NCBI RefSeq assembly: GCF_000149955.1 | Contig: NC_030989.1 | Coordinates: 5,148,763 to 5,212,762 of the forward strand | Length of the DNA stretch: 64,000 bases | Direction: 5' to 3' | From: Fusarium oxysporum f. sp. lycopersici 4287 | Taxonomy: Eukaryota > Ascomycota > Sordariomycetes > Hypocreales > Nectriaceae | Part shown: positions 12,433 through 23,247 of the stretch, piece after piece | Position numbering within the stretch: the first letter of the stretch is position 1 | How the letters are laid out: each line of letters opens with the position of its first letter | The notes under the pieces: generated by a model | What the model was told of the DNA's origin: nothing | Database searches by the model: none | What the model saw: the letters and a program-made list of their open reading frames with translations, nothing else | Position numbers and translations under genes: made by a program

Positions 12433-13810
12433 ATGGCGCGGACCCTTCTTACTGGTGGAAGTGGCTTTATTGCCGCTCACATTCTAGATGCGCTGCTTAA
12501 ACGCGGGCATTCTGTTGCGACCACCGTCCGCTCACAGGAAAAGGCAGAGCAGATCAAAGCATCCCACCCGGGTGTCTCAAAGGAGAATCTGGAGTTTGTG
12601 ATTGTGCCTGATATTTCCGCGCCTGATGGTAGGCTACATGTTTATTTATCCCTTTTGGTCGATTTGTTTTCCCTTTTGAACGGCCCACGTGAGCTAACTG
12701 GTGAACTCTATATAATATCCAGCCTTCGACGAGGCGGTTGTTTCTGATCCACCTTTCGAGGCTGTGATCCATACAGCCAGCCCGTTCCATTTCCGTGTTC
12801 AGGATGTTAAGAAGGATCTCCTGGATCCAGGTATGTGCCCCAGATTTCCCAAAATTCCACCTGGAAGACTACTTGCTTATGAGATTGCTCTTCAGCTCTC
12901 AACGGTACTGTTGGTCTCCTCAAGGCCGTCAAAAACAATGCTCCGTCAGTCAAGCGAGTGGTGGTTACATCTTCGGGCGCCGCAATCCTGGACTTTTTAA
13001 AGCCTCAGACATATATTTTCACAGAGGTAACAGCTTTATTGATGTCTAAAAACTTATACCCTTACCCATGCTAACCTTAACCAAGGCGGATTGGAACAAC
13101 ATGACCTGGAAAGAGGCTACTTCCAACCCCCTTAATGCCTACCGCGCAAGCAAAGTTTTCTCTGTAAGTTCACAGTTTCAACGCCTAGGTTCGACCATCA
13201 CGCTGACTACTCTATCATTAATTAGGAGAAAGCTGCATGGGACTTTGTGGAAAAGGAGAAGCCCCACTATTCCCTCACAAGTGTAAGCTAGACAAAATAA
13301 TCCAGAACACTATCAAAAAGGTCCAAGTACTTAACACTCACACACATTATTACTTGTCAGATGAACCCACCCATGGTCTACGGTCCTATAGTTCATCATA
13401 TCAAGGATCTTGATGGACTGAATACTTCCAACGAGCGCATTCGGGACATTGCCTTTGGTAAAGCAAAGGATAGCTGCCCATTCACTGGGATATTCCTGTG
13501 GGTGGACGTCCGTGACCTGGCATTGGCACACGTTCTAGCAATTGAGAAACCTGAGGCAGCTGGCCAGCGTTTCTGTGTTTCTCCAGGACAGTACTCCAAC
13601 AAGGACATTGTGGAATGTATCCGGGAAGAATTCCCTGAACTTCGAGACGGTTTGCCGACGGGAGACGCATTGAAGCCAGGTGATTTCCCTCCCACAGGAT
13701 GGTATGGGTATGATAATACCAAGTCCAAGGAGGTCTTGGGTATCAGCTATCGACCATTGAAGGATTGTATTGTCGACACGGTGAACAGTCTTAAGACGTT
13801 TATTAAATAA
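12433..13810 (+). CDS. NAD(P)-dependent extended SDR (aldehyde/methylglyoxal reductase type)
   Basis: Exons 12433-12628, 12723-12830, 12896-13026, 13086-13163, 13226-13282 and 13361-13810 join in frame to 339 residues. All introns are GT-AG (59-94 bp). The N-terminus has the extended-SDR nucleotide motif TGGSGFIA (residues 7-14). VVVTSSGAA gives the catalytic Ser (127/128), and NAYRASK gives Tyr164 and Lys168 (YxxxK). NPPMVYGP, conserved in this group, follows the last intron. The length matches fungal NADPH-dependent methylglyoxal/ketone reductases and dihydroflavonol-reductase-like enzymes. The expected reaction is carbonyl reduction in the cytosol; the substrate is unknown. An in-frame ATG 21 bp upstream (12412) is possible, but MARTLLTGG at 12433 fits the family start better. 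It appears intact. Confidence 0.88.
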
Positions 13811-14423
13811 AGGCGAAGGCAGAGGAGATAGCATTTGAAATATAAGTAAGGTGAAGCTTGCTAGAGATTGCATTAGAATTAGTCGTCAGCTATCAGATTG
13901 ATGATGTCACTACCCATGCATAAGGCACGTAACCACATCAATAAGTGCAAATAGGGATCGGGTTGCGAGGATCTGTCAAATTTGAGTGTCGGCCAGAAAA
14001 TACGATCGAAATCCGCCAAAAATCGACCGCGTCAAAGGACAAGTCAAAACCTGCATCAAACGGTAGCCAAAGGCGTAATGAATTTGCCAATGGGTATCGT
14101 GAGCCTTTTTATACACATATGCACCTTTGCATTCACTTTCTTTACCATTTTTCGTAGTCAATCCATCTCCTGACCAAACCCTGCCAAAATGTTGCTTACG
14201 AAATGGTTTTGTACCCTTGTCGGTGGCTTACAACAAGCGACCAATGTCGTTGCGAATAAACGCGGACGGTATCCTTGTCTTTCGGCTTGAGCCAATACGA
14301 TGGAGAATAAATGCGGTCGCTCGCCCCACTCTGCACGAGAGGAAACACGAAGACACGTGAAGCTCACGGTTGGAGCAAAGTCGTCCCTCCGTCATCAGCA
14401 TCGGTCAAGTACGATAAGGCGCG
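13811..14423. other. Intergenic between SDR and F-box fragment
   Basis: No gene is supported; several overlapping short frames without features. Confidence 0.35.
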
Positions 14424-14771
14424 ATGGCCTCACGGCTTCGCCTACCCGCCGAGATAAAGGTCTTGATCTTTCGGGAACTTGCATCAGAGGATCTCCTCCC
14501 CATCCGACTAGCATGCAGACTATTTCGCGATTTGGCGGCCCCTCTATTCATTGACTCTTATTTCAAGACATGGCACGTTATGTTGGAGAAACGAAGCCTG
14601 AAGACCTCCCAGTGCCAATATTGCAGCCTCTCTGTTACAGATCAATTCCTGGCCGGGGTCCGAATTTACTTGAGCGAGCGCTGGCGGAACTTTAGTGTTA
14701 TATTGGCTTATATTGTCTTTGACATCTTTGATACGGTTTTACGTTACCATTTCTTCCGATCTAAGAAATAG
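14424..14771 (+). pseudogene. F-box protein, N-terminal fragment
   Basis: Starts MASRLRLPAEIKVLIFRELA and continues with LLPIRLACRLFRDLAAPLF, the LPxEI...L..V...F layout of an F-box (residues ~7-45). It loses protein-like character after about residue 95 and stops at 14769-14771. Further peptide-like pieces in other frames run to about 14930 (for example FEETRTATVALPAKANRNAQ). AT-rich repeat sequence then begins. F-box proteins bring substrates to SCF ubiquitin ligases; this copy lacks a full substrate-binding region and is most likely dead. Confidence 0.6.
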
Positions 14772-15057
14772 AGCATCCCAAAGAAGGCGAAGAAGGTATA
14801 ATCTGGCCCCAAACTTGCAGCTTTCGAAGAGACAAGAACTGCCACCGTCGCACTACCAGCTAAGGCAAATAGGAATGCGCAGTTTACGAGTGCATTAGGT
14901 AAAGAATGGCCTATGGTCTGAATATGGCAGCCACCCTGTACCTAGAACAGTACTTTAATATTTTCTTTTGCATATTATATGCAATAAGCATATGCATAAG
15001 AAATCCCTTAAGCTTACCTGTCTTTATCTAATTAATTATTTCTTAACTGCTAAGCAT

Positions 15058-16630
15058 ATCTAGAAAATCTAATTTAATACTTTCTCTATAATTAAGTTAA
15101 TAAAACCCTTATATAAAGTATCTAAACATTCCTTTAATACCTTAACCTGCTTATTATCCTCTAAGGTTAATTTACTAGTCTAGGTAAATCTTATTTTATA
15201 GGCATTTATAATATTAAGTTTAGCACTCCTATAAGACTTTATATCTTATAAATTATCTTATTTTACCTAGAAGTATAGATAATATATCTTAGGGTTAACT
15301 ATCTTAAGAATCTCTTAAATAATTATTATAGGAAATTCTAAGAAAAAGAAAATATAAATAAAACTAATATTAAACCTCTTTAAAGAAGAATAAGTATAAT
15401 TAGGTATTTAAAGCTTCTTAGACCTAAAGGCAGCTAAGAGAGCTTATATCTGCCTGGCTGGTATATTAATTATTATAGAGTATTTTATAATTTTTTAAAG
15501 TATATTTAAAAATAAACTTAGCTTATAAGTTAGGCTTAGCTAGGATATTAGGGAGGGGAAGGATAAGGCATACCTCTAGATAGTTAAGTTAATTAGTTAA
15601 AATATAAAATATAAAAAGTTTTTATTATTTATATTAATTAGTATAAGTAATCTTTTTTTATCTTATAGTAATAAAGTAGTTTTTATATTATAAGATATTA
15701 ATAGGTTTTAAAGAAGATATATTATATTATTATAGCCGTAGTTTAGCTATATTTTATCCGGAATATAGAGGCTTGGCCTCTAGACTGTCTGGATGCTAGG
15801 AGTGCTAAAGTATTTAAAGGATCTTAAATATCTGTTTTACTAAGGAATTTCGCTAAAGGAATAAATTAAAAATCCATAAGTACTATAAGGTCTATTTATA
15901 AGGCGCTTAAGATAATAAATATATTTAGACTTTAATATTACTAAGTATATTTATTAGGTAAAATCTTATTAACCTTTTAAAATTAATTTTTAATCTTATA
16001 CTTATTATTAGCCTAATATAAAATATAATTATATAGCATAGCTTTTCTTTTTATATCTATTAGAATTTTTTATAAAACTAAGGCTATAGCTTTTATTATA
16101 TATTAGCCCTTATCTTAAACTTACTACCCCTAGTAAATATCTAAGTGTTACGATTCGTGCCCGTAACACTAAGCCTATAATGCCTTAAAGGCTATTAAAA
16201 GTTAATTATATTATTAATACTCCTATTAATAGTATTTCAGCTATTATTACCTCTTATAGGGGCAAGTTTCTTTAATTTCCTTATATAAAAATATCTATAT
16301 TAGAGGGCTTTAGGATTAGCTCTATCTATATTATCTGGTTTAATAATAGCCTAAATAGAGGCAGTTAGAATAAGCCAGTTCAGGAGCTCCTTATTAAGGC
16401 CAATAGAGCTCTATGTACTCCGCGCTAATAGGTATCTAAGGAGCATATTTAGAACTCTAAGTCCTTCTCTGGCCTTTTTTTTAGAAAAGGTTAGTAAGAA
16501 CTAAACAAGGTAGATGACGGAGCTGCAAAGGACAGTCTAACGGCTTACCTTGAATCTATGTATAGTGGCTGTATGAATGCCGTCGTTGACAAGCTTTGCA
16601 AACAGCCTGACCGCTATAATAAGTAGTGAC
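15058..16630 (+). repeat. RIP-degraded dispersed repeat, copy A
   Basis: AT-rich block sharing collinear stretches with 55163-56545 in the same orientation. Shared landmarks include CTTAGACCTAAAGGCAGCTA (15418 and 55527) and CTAAATAGAGGCAGTTAG (near 16350 and 56232). Differences are mainly C/T and G/A. The right end still reads as protein on the plus strand: NKPVQELLIKANRAL, then DDGAAKDSLTAYLESMYSG and CMNAVVDKL near 16510-16610. The left end reads on the minus strand (KLTLEDNKQVKVLKECLD). No transposase or retrotransposon family could be named. Exact ends are uncertain. Confidence 0.7.
16144..16170. repeat. Short inverted repeat inside copy A
   Basis: AGTGTTACG and CGTAACACT form perfect 9-bp arms around a 9-nt spacer. 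The TGTTACG...CGTAACA layout resembles terminal dinucleotides of LTRs, but nothing else supports an LTR. It is absent from copy B at the matching place. Confidence 0.6.
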
Positions 16631-16886
16631 TCCATGTCGCTTCATTTAAGCAACTAGCCGACTAGGTTCATCTATAATTATTTGCTGCATCTCAAGTCAA
16701 CTCCCGCGTATAATTCGTCTTTCGTCCCCATAAAGATTCTTCTTCCATGATATTGCTCTTATCCGCGACTACTTCGTTGGTCTCTGTTTAGGTGACCTAG
16801 TTCAATTCCAACTCCCAAATCAGTATGATCCTGGTCTTCATCCGTGTCTGCGCCTCTAAGTGGCCTCTGCATCCCCGCCTCATTAA
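16631..16886. other. Short spacer, nothing recognised
   Basis: 3' flank of the minus-strand GPCR gene; no feature seen. Confidence 0.3.
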
Positions 16887-18201
16887 TCACGTTCGAGCTC
16901 GTTGGTCCTGCGCCCAATCCCGCAAGATTTTATGACTAGTCATGTAGAAAATAACAGCATTCCATACACCCTGGAGTGGCAGAAGGGCTACAGTCGCAAC
17001 CTGGTACGGAAAAGGAGAACTACCATACAGGAAGCTATGAAAGCGGTTGATAGAAACCGGTGTCCACGAAACGACGACACTCAAAGTGAAGAGAAACGTA
17101 GCTCTTAAATATACCCTCTTTACAGGGTCCTCGAGGCGGCATTTAAATACAAGGGTTCTTGCTGCAATTATGCCGCGTTGTACTCGAGCTTTTCGCGGAG
17201 TGGATTTGAGCGACGTGGTTGTCGACAAATATTGATTCGGTGTTTCGTGTAGCGAGGTTTCCAGAAGCCCCAAGGTTAGCTGCGTGTGTGCTGGCGCAGG
17301 CAGAGAAACGGGGGAGACTGGCCCGCGAGTGACGTGGAATTCAGTGACAACCACCGGATATACAGTGTTCTCGGGGTGGGAGCGTGTTGCAGTGTTGGTT
17401 AAGCCCTGGGTCGTGTCAACTAAAAGTCATGTCGGGGACGAGCACATAGGTTACCATTGAATTCGACAGGTTGCGGACTTGGTTCCTCGAATGAAATATA
17501 TGGTATCCAACGATGAAGTTCAAGACGACTGATCCAACGAGAAGAGGCCATACAAAGGTGAAAGAGGCGAAGATGCGAACGTTTGACCAATTATCACTGA
17601 CGCTGCACCAAATCTATGCAATAGTTAATGCGAGTATTCCAGTTGTTAGGCAACAAAAATAAACCCACATATGCTTGGCCATAAGCAGGACCATGAGCTG
17701 GTGTTGAAATGAAAAGTAACGTAAAAGCGATAGTAAATGGTCCTCCGAAGCAGACAACGCACTGGCCCCGGGCCATGGTCCGGTCCCAGTGGAGTGGTTA
17801 TGGTGGAGTGGACTTTTTCATCATTGATAGCCATTCCAAGTGCCCACCATGCATCGGATTGTATGAACCTAATCGATGCGTCAGTATCGCTGGTGCTGGG
17901 AGTTCAACTTCAGGATATTATGTGTAACAACAGAGGTATCTCACATCTGAAGCATAAAGGCCTGCGCCTTGCAAAGCGCAGAATCTTGGCCTGCTGCGAG
18001 TCCATCTCTGGCGATGATACAAGCGATGCTTGCGCCGAGGTTGGCGATGCTCGCCATGATAATGAAGGTATTCCGAGGGTTCTGAAGACGCGCCATGAGC
18101 CCATAAGCAATGAAGATGAGAAAAACGGCGACAAGGCTTAAGCAGCCTCCGATCCGCTCCAGAAGTGCAAGCGTATGGGCCTGGCTTGGCGTCGGTGCCA
18201 T
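16887..18201 (-). CDS. cAMP-receptor-like seven-TM GPCR (fungal Git3/CRL class)
   Basis: Minus-strand exons 18201-17945, 17868-17669, 17613-17455 and 17405-16887 are separated by GT-AG introns of 76, 55 and 49 bp. TM1-2 read RIGGCLSLVAVFLIFIAYG and NTFIIMASIANLGASIACII. TM3 is SDAWWALGMAIN, TM4 CVVCFGGPFTIAF. The extracellular WCSVSDNW precedes TM5 (VWPLLVGSVVLNFIVGY). TM6 has VSWTPVSINRF, and TM7 has the PLQGVWNAVIFY signature of fungal cAMP-receptor-like GPCRs. A long cytoplasmic loop (about 17405-17180) precedes TM6. One problem remains: the second exon is one base out of phase between TM3 and TM4 (about 17820-17760). Either a 52-bp intron with a weak donor (GTCCAC...CCAG) is removed, which restores phase, or there is a one-base indel. 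Expected role: sensing nutrients or other ligands at the plasma membrane through heterotrimeric G proteins. Confidence 0.78.
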
Positions 18202-19012
18202 TGCTGTCGACTCACACCCACGATCATATGATACATTGTGCGGGAAGGGAATCGAGGAAAATAAGTGAAGACAGTCGTCGTGAATCTCCAGCGGCTCACT
18301 TTCTTATTAGTCGCCGGAAACCAGTATCCGTATTGTACCATGGCGTATGCAGTAAGAGAAGATGGAGGGCCGAGATGCTCACTCTTTATGAATGATTGGT
18401 TTATAAGCCAAAAACCTGTAACCACTCGCTTGGCTAAAGGTGCCTCAGTAGCGATATGGCTCCCACACTGTCAACCACTTCTGCTGTGCGCCGTATCTGC
18501 TGTGACAAGGGCGAAGCTTACAGGCACTAGACAGTAAACAAATCCTTCAACGAATATGGTTTCTGAGTCTTGACCGTACTTACTTCCCCAGGCCGACCAA
18601 TTCCCGCTGGCCTTAGCTGGGAAAATGAGCGGAAGACAGTCCCCGCCCGTGAAAGGACAACAGTGCTACGTAGCCCCGTTGGGGAGCGATTGACATAGAC
18701 TAGGGGCCAGTGACGACGGCCTCAATTATGATTGGTAAATTCCGCATTGGCTCGATGCTCCGGTGCTGCTCTCCCAACTGCATCCTGGAAGTGCAGAGGC
18801 GAATTTGTACTCGCTCTCTGTAGTGATTTTTGTAGCCCCAACTTGAACGACGGAGCGAACGCATGTTCCTCTCTATCAGCATATCTATTGACGCTTCCAG
18901 ATGGATAGACCAAGCTGATCGAGGACCATTGCCAGGCGGTACAACAGTTGAGTTGATTCCTCCTCAGGGAGAAGGCTTGGATGCGTGAGCGGCTTAGCGT
19001 GGCGGGCCTGCA

Positions 19013-19112
19013 NNNNNNNNNNNNNNNNNNNNNNNNNNNNNNNNNNNNNNNNNNNNNNNNNNNNNNNNNNNNNNNNNNNNNNNNNNNNNNNNNNNNNNNN
19101 NNNNNNNNNNNN
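19013..19112. other. Assembly gap (exactly 100 N)
   Basis: Run of N of exactly 100, which suggests a placeholder of unknown true length. Confidence 0.95.
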
Positions 19113-20191
19113 CGCTATAGACCAGAGCGTTAAAGGTGGCGTGAGGCGAAATGGCTACTTGCAAATCCTTTGATTAGCAAAGTGGCTAGCCTATGACAAC
19201 TGGATGTAACTTTATTCGGGCCGGGTATGCATCCCGATGGGTCTCGTTGCAAAGGGCGCGGGATTAATTCCCGGCCTACGGGCCCGAGGCTGCAGGTGCT
19301 GTGGAGATTTAAATCACGTGGTCACCCTCCTTAGGGGGTCGTCGGGTCGCAGTTCAACCTTGCAGTTCAACAGTCACTCTTCCCCATGGAAAATCAAGTT
19401 TCTAAAGTTCCCTGACCAAGGGGCATATGAACCAGTCCTTATAAAACGCCGGAACTTCTATCGGCATTTAATTTTGCATGGGAGTTGAAAATTGCGCTAA
19501 TAGAACATGGATCTTCTGGCGTATTTTTACGAGCTCCCGGTAGTTCTTATTTTATTTTTTAACCACACTTTTAACGGTCGGGACAAGCCAAAAAGAGCCC
19601 TCAAGCTTGATATTATCTTCGGTTGTAACATTCCTCCTTTTATGTTTTGAAAATCCCCTAAGCCCCTTTTCTTCGCTCTGACTATCCTCATTCGATCAGA
19701 TACAATCACTCAATCTATACTCTATCTACTATCTATATGATGGAATATCTTATATATCTTAGTCAAGTTCACGCTGCGCCCATAGCCTTGCCCAACTATA
19801 TCGGCAAGAGGTACCCCTGGTGGAAGAACCTTGTCGCAAGCGCCCATGAAAAGGAAAAGGAGACTTTATGCCCAACGTAGCTGTTTTTCGTGCCATTTAA
19901 TCCCTGATTTGGATGGGGCAACTCGCTGGGAGCCGGAGGTATCAACATCCAAATGGCTTACACACGCACACACCTCTTCCTTAACTTGACAATAGAGGCC
20001 CCTATCTCTACACCAGGAGGGGATTCAAGAGATATCTTAAGCAGCATGGGTGCAAACTCGACATAGGTGGAGTTTGCAATTTGTTGAGCGTAAACAGGCT
20101 GCCTTTGGTAGGGTTACGGGTGATTATACCTTTTTCGAGCCTCTTCAGCTTACCGCTCTTAAAGCCTTGCTTGACATAGCCAGTCCCACCT

Positions 20192-20276
20192 CCAAACCTG
20201 GGGGCAGGTGTCCGTGCGCTCTTCTCTCTTACTTTCTATTGTCTGATGTTGACTCCTCACTAGCCCCCAGGTTTGG
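20192..20276. repeat. 14-bp inverted repeat with 57-bp spacer
   Basis: CCAAACCTGGGGGC (20192-20205) is matched by its reverse complement at 20263-20276. It could be a decayed MITE or chance; no target-site duplication was identified. Confidence 0.5.
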
Positions 20277-20494
20277 ACGTTCGTGCACCGCCAGATCCCT
20301 CCCTATCACCAATGCCCCGACGAACTGAAATACAGTACTGTTGCAAAACAATCCAAATGGAACGAGAACCACAGCACTCTCCTCAGAGGAGGACGAGGAT
20401 TGCATGGAAATATAAATGTGGCATGTTGGCAAGAGGGCTTATCGTGACCTGTGATTTACGGCATCATTCGGCGGTACACAGACTAACAAAGTGC

Positions 20495-21388
20495 CAAAAC
20501 CAATCCGGTCCAGGGCGGCCTTGAATTATCATGGAGAGGGGTAAAATTCAATCCCTTGAATCACCGATAAAGACCCCTTTCATCATCATCAAAGAAATCG
20601 TTGAACAGACCGGCCTAGTGTGCTCAAAAGCGACCGTAACTCGATTCCTCTGACATGAGGGCATCATACACTTGCACGCGCTCCAGAGACCGCTTCTTGG
20701 CCCGACGACGGCCAGAAACGGCTCGCATTTGTAACTGAGATGCCCGAATTCTGGAAGCGCTGGTGGTTTTCTGACGATAGTTGTATCGCTCTAGGTGAAG
20801 GTCGAAGGGGGACTGGATCTTCTGCAAGCCGGTATGAAAACACTCCTCAATTTGACCACATTTCTTACTGTAAATAGGGGCAAAGTCCGCGCAGAACGAA
20901 CGTCTGAGGCAAGGTCAAGCCGATAAGGCATTATAAGTTTTTTTTGTTTTTTGTTTTTTTGGCGCCTTCTGCTTTGATTTCTTCTTTCACTTGCCTTCCA
21001 TTGATGGCGGCCCTCATTCTAAACGTGGAGGCGTAACAGGCCAGATTATTTGCGACTGCTTGCAAGATTTCTCATCCTAGCTTCTCCAAAAGGGTGATTA
21101 TTTCAGCATGGTAACGGATCTACGTTTAAAGCACCTATCGTACAGAAATGGCTGCGAAACTGGGCGTCAAAACATAGGGTTATTTTGCCTAAGTGGCCTC
21201 CTTGCTCTTCTGACCTTAACACCATCGAGAACCTCTGGGCTATCCTCAAAGAGGGGATAAATGAGCAGTATCCTAATCTCAGTTATATGACCAAGAAAGA
21301 GGAGGCATCGAAAAGGAGATCTCTGAGAACTTGATCGAGTCCATACCGAAGCGAATGCAGGTCGTTATGGATGCAAGGAGCTGGTAAA
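20495..21388 (+). mobile_element. Tc1/mariner-type transposase relic
   Basis: Collinear pieces in changing frames match a Tc1-type transposase: SKATVTRFL then HEGIIHLHALQRPLL (HTH/linker, about 20615-20700), WWFSDDSCIALGEGRR (first catalytic Asp region, about 20755-20805), KRGGVTGQIICDCLQDF (about 21020-21070), and KWPPCSSDLNTIENLWAILK (about 21200-21255), the usual WPPxSPDLNPIENLW signature. The C-terminal ENLIESIPKRMQVVMDARSW follows after a frameshift. Several stops and shifts make it non-functional. Composition is near normal, so decay here is by indels as well as transitions. Terminal inverted repeats were not located. Confidence 0.8.
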
Positions 21389-22458
21389 CTAAATATTGAT
21401 ATGTATCACTAAAAATCGAGCTTCCTAAGTTTCATATTAGTATAGCTCATGGCTTAAATGGACTTTAATTAATTGCGCAGCAATTGATCAAAGGTGGTGA
21501 CGATGATGGTGGCGGTTCTGGTGGATCCCGGTTGTCGTTCTTTTTGCAACGCCACTGCACGACGATTTATTCATCGTAGAGTATCTGTTGGAAAATCCGG
21601 AAATCCCCCTTCCCTTCAAGATTAAGACCGTTAGTCTGAAAGTCCTAGATTTAAAGTTCAAAGTCCTAGATACAGTTATCTAGAGATACAAACCCGAGAA
21701 TAACTCTCAGCTCAATAAGAAACAATTAAGTTTCATAAAATTTTATTTTCACCCAGCACTACTGCGCAATATAAACAGCAGTATCTCGAGAATCTCCCTA
21801 ACGTAATCGGTAAATGTTGCAGCTTGGCCGCTCATGGGCTTAAGCCTTTCGGGGCGGAGTGCGAGCCACATGGCTGATATGCTTCTTTGAGTTTCAGGCA
21901 GATTGACCTTGCTTCGAGTTATCGCTTCCGTTCCAGTTTGGCATAGTGCAGGCCGCATGCGTTACATAATATCCTCGCTCTATCAGGTCTGCATTGCCAT
22001 TCAGGCATGTTAATTCGGCTGCAGCTGCGGTATCTGCCAGGGCAGGGCGCATGCTATTAACTTATAAGTTTTATCTTTTCTCCTCTAATCACTTAACTTA
22101 CGCCTTATTGCTTCTTGACTACTGCCACACCATACTGGGGCTATATGGCATCTCTATATATAGGCATATCGTGTTTCTCCTCGTAAGGACCCTTCATCTT
22201 GGCTCCTTTATAACCTCGCTCATTCTGAATCGATATCTTTACTAAGTCCTTTATATGCTCTAGAGAATGATTAATAAGCTCTATATTGCTAAGTATATTA
22301 TTAAGTTCCTATTTTATTAGCAGTCTTCTTAGGATAAGGTAATCTCTATGCTACTCTTAAGTAATTTAGCTATATGCTTTAGCATAGTTAGGAATAGTAT
22401 AGGATAAGGAGCTAATCTAGAGATAATTAGTATTACTAATCTTGCATCTAAGCCTATT
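21389..22458. other. Intergenic / AT-rich
   Basis: No gene is supported. 22240-22450 is AT-rich and abuts the truncated end of the nsdD-like pseudogene. Confidence 0.4.
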
Positions 22459-23247
22459 TTAACTTACTCGACTTAAAGAACCTTGGTAGCTCCAGCTCTC
22501 AAAGTGCCTGCTAACTGCAGCATCATACCGGGCTTGGGTAGCGTCATCGGCCTCTGTGGCGTGAGGGATTTCTCTGGGATGATAAGGTCCTGGTGCATGG
22601 GGAGGAACCGCGTGCCTAGGAGAGATCGGGTAAGCGGTCAGAGGCATCTGGCCAGGAAATAGTTGGCTGGGTTGGTAGGCAACCGGAGCTGGAAGCTGAG
22701 GTGGTAGAGCACGGTGCGCATACATTCTGTTGAGAGGATGATGAGGTTTCGGAGGCTTCTGCTGTTCATGTTGGTGATACTGAGGAGAAATCTCCGGCTT
22801 AGGTGAGGGGCTCTGGCGGCGGTCAGAGACAGGAGGTGTCGACCGGCTGGTGAAAGGTGATCGAGGAAAGTCTGAGAAGCCGGGAAGAGCATGTTGTCGG
22901 GGACGGAAGGATAAAGCCGGGTGTAGCAGCTGTGGAGATAAGTGCTTCTTAGTCTCAAGAAACGGTCGAGGAGCGGTTGCGATAGGCGAGGGAAGGCTGG
23001 AGCCAGGCTGGGTGCTAGAGGGAGGTCCAGGAGGATAAGGGCCTGGTTCAGTGCCCTAAATAGCCTCCGAGATGGAGGGCAGTGACTGACAGTTCGGAGG
23101 CTTATGGTTATCAGCCGGCTTTCAGGGTTTAACAGAAGAAATCATATTGGGGATGCTGGCGCCGGATAAGGGATGACAATAGTTCGAGGAGAAAGAGAGT
23201 TAAAGCTGGTAGTAAGTAGTCGGCGTAATGAGGGTTGCCATGGCCAT
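22459..23247 (-). pseudogene. NsdD-like GATA regulator, 3'-truncated, three in-frame stops
   Basis: One uninterrupted minus-strand frame of 263 codons runs from ATG 23247 to the stop at 22459-22461, broken only by TAA 23202-23200, TGA 23124-23122 and TAG 23058-23056. Each is explicable as C-to-T on the coding strand (CAA, CGA, CAG), the RIP signature. Between stops the protein is well preserved: MAMATLITPTTYYQ, SIPNMISSVKP, CQSLPSISEAI, then a long Pro-rich region and ARYDAAVSRHFESWSYQGSL. The (R/C)QSLPSISE and RYD..V.RHFE.WSYQ motifs are those I associate with NsdD, the GATA factor of sexual development in Pezizomycotina. The C-terminal GATA zinc finger is missing: the frame ends SRVS and AT-rich DNA follows. 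It is likely a duplicated copy truncated by an insertion or rearrangement. Confidence 0.75.

Larger units (their letters stand above)
18202..20494. other. Intergenic with an assembly gap
   Basis: No gene is supported on either strand. It includes the gap at 19013-19112 and a 14-bp inverted repeat near 20.2 kb. Confidence 0.35.

Noticed and set aside
20938..20962. T-rich run as a transcription terminator or poly(A)-related signal
   Set aside because: It lies inside the Tc1/mariner relic and is a simple homopolymer-rich patch.
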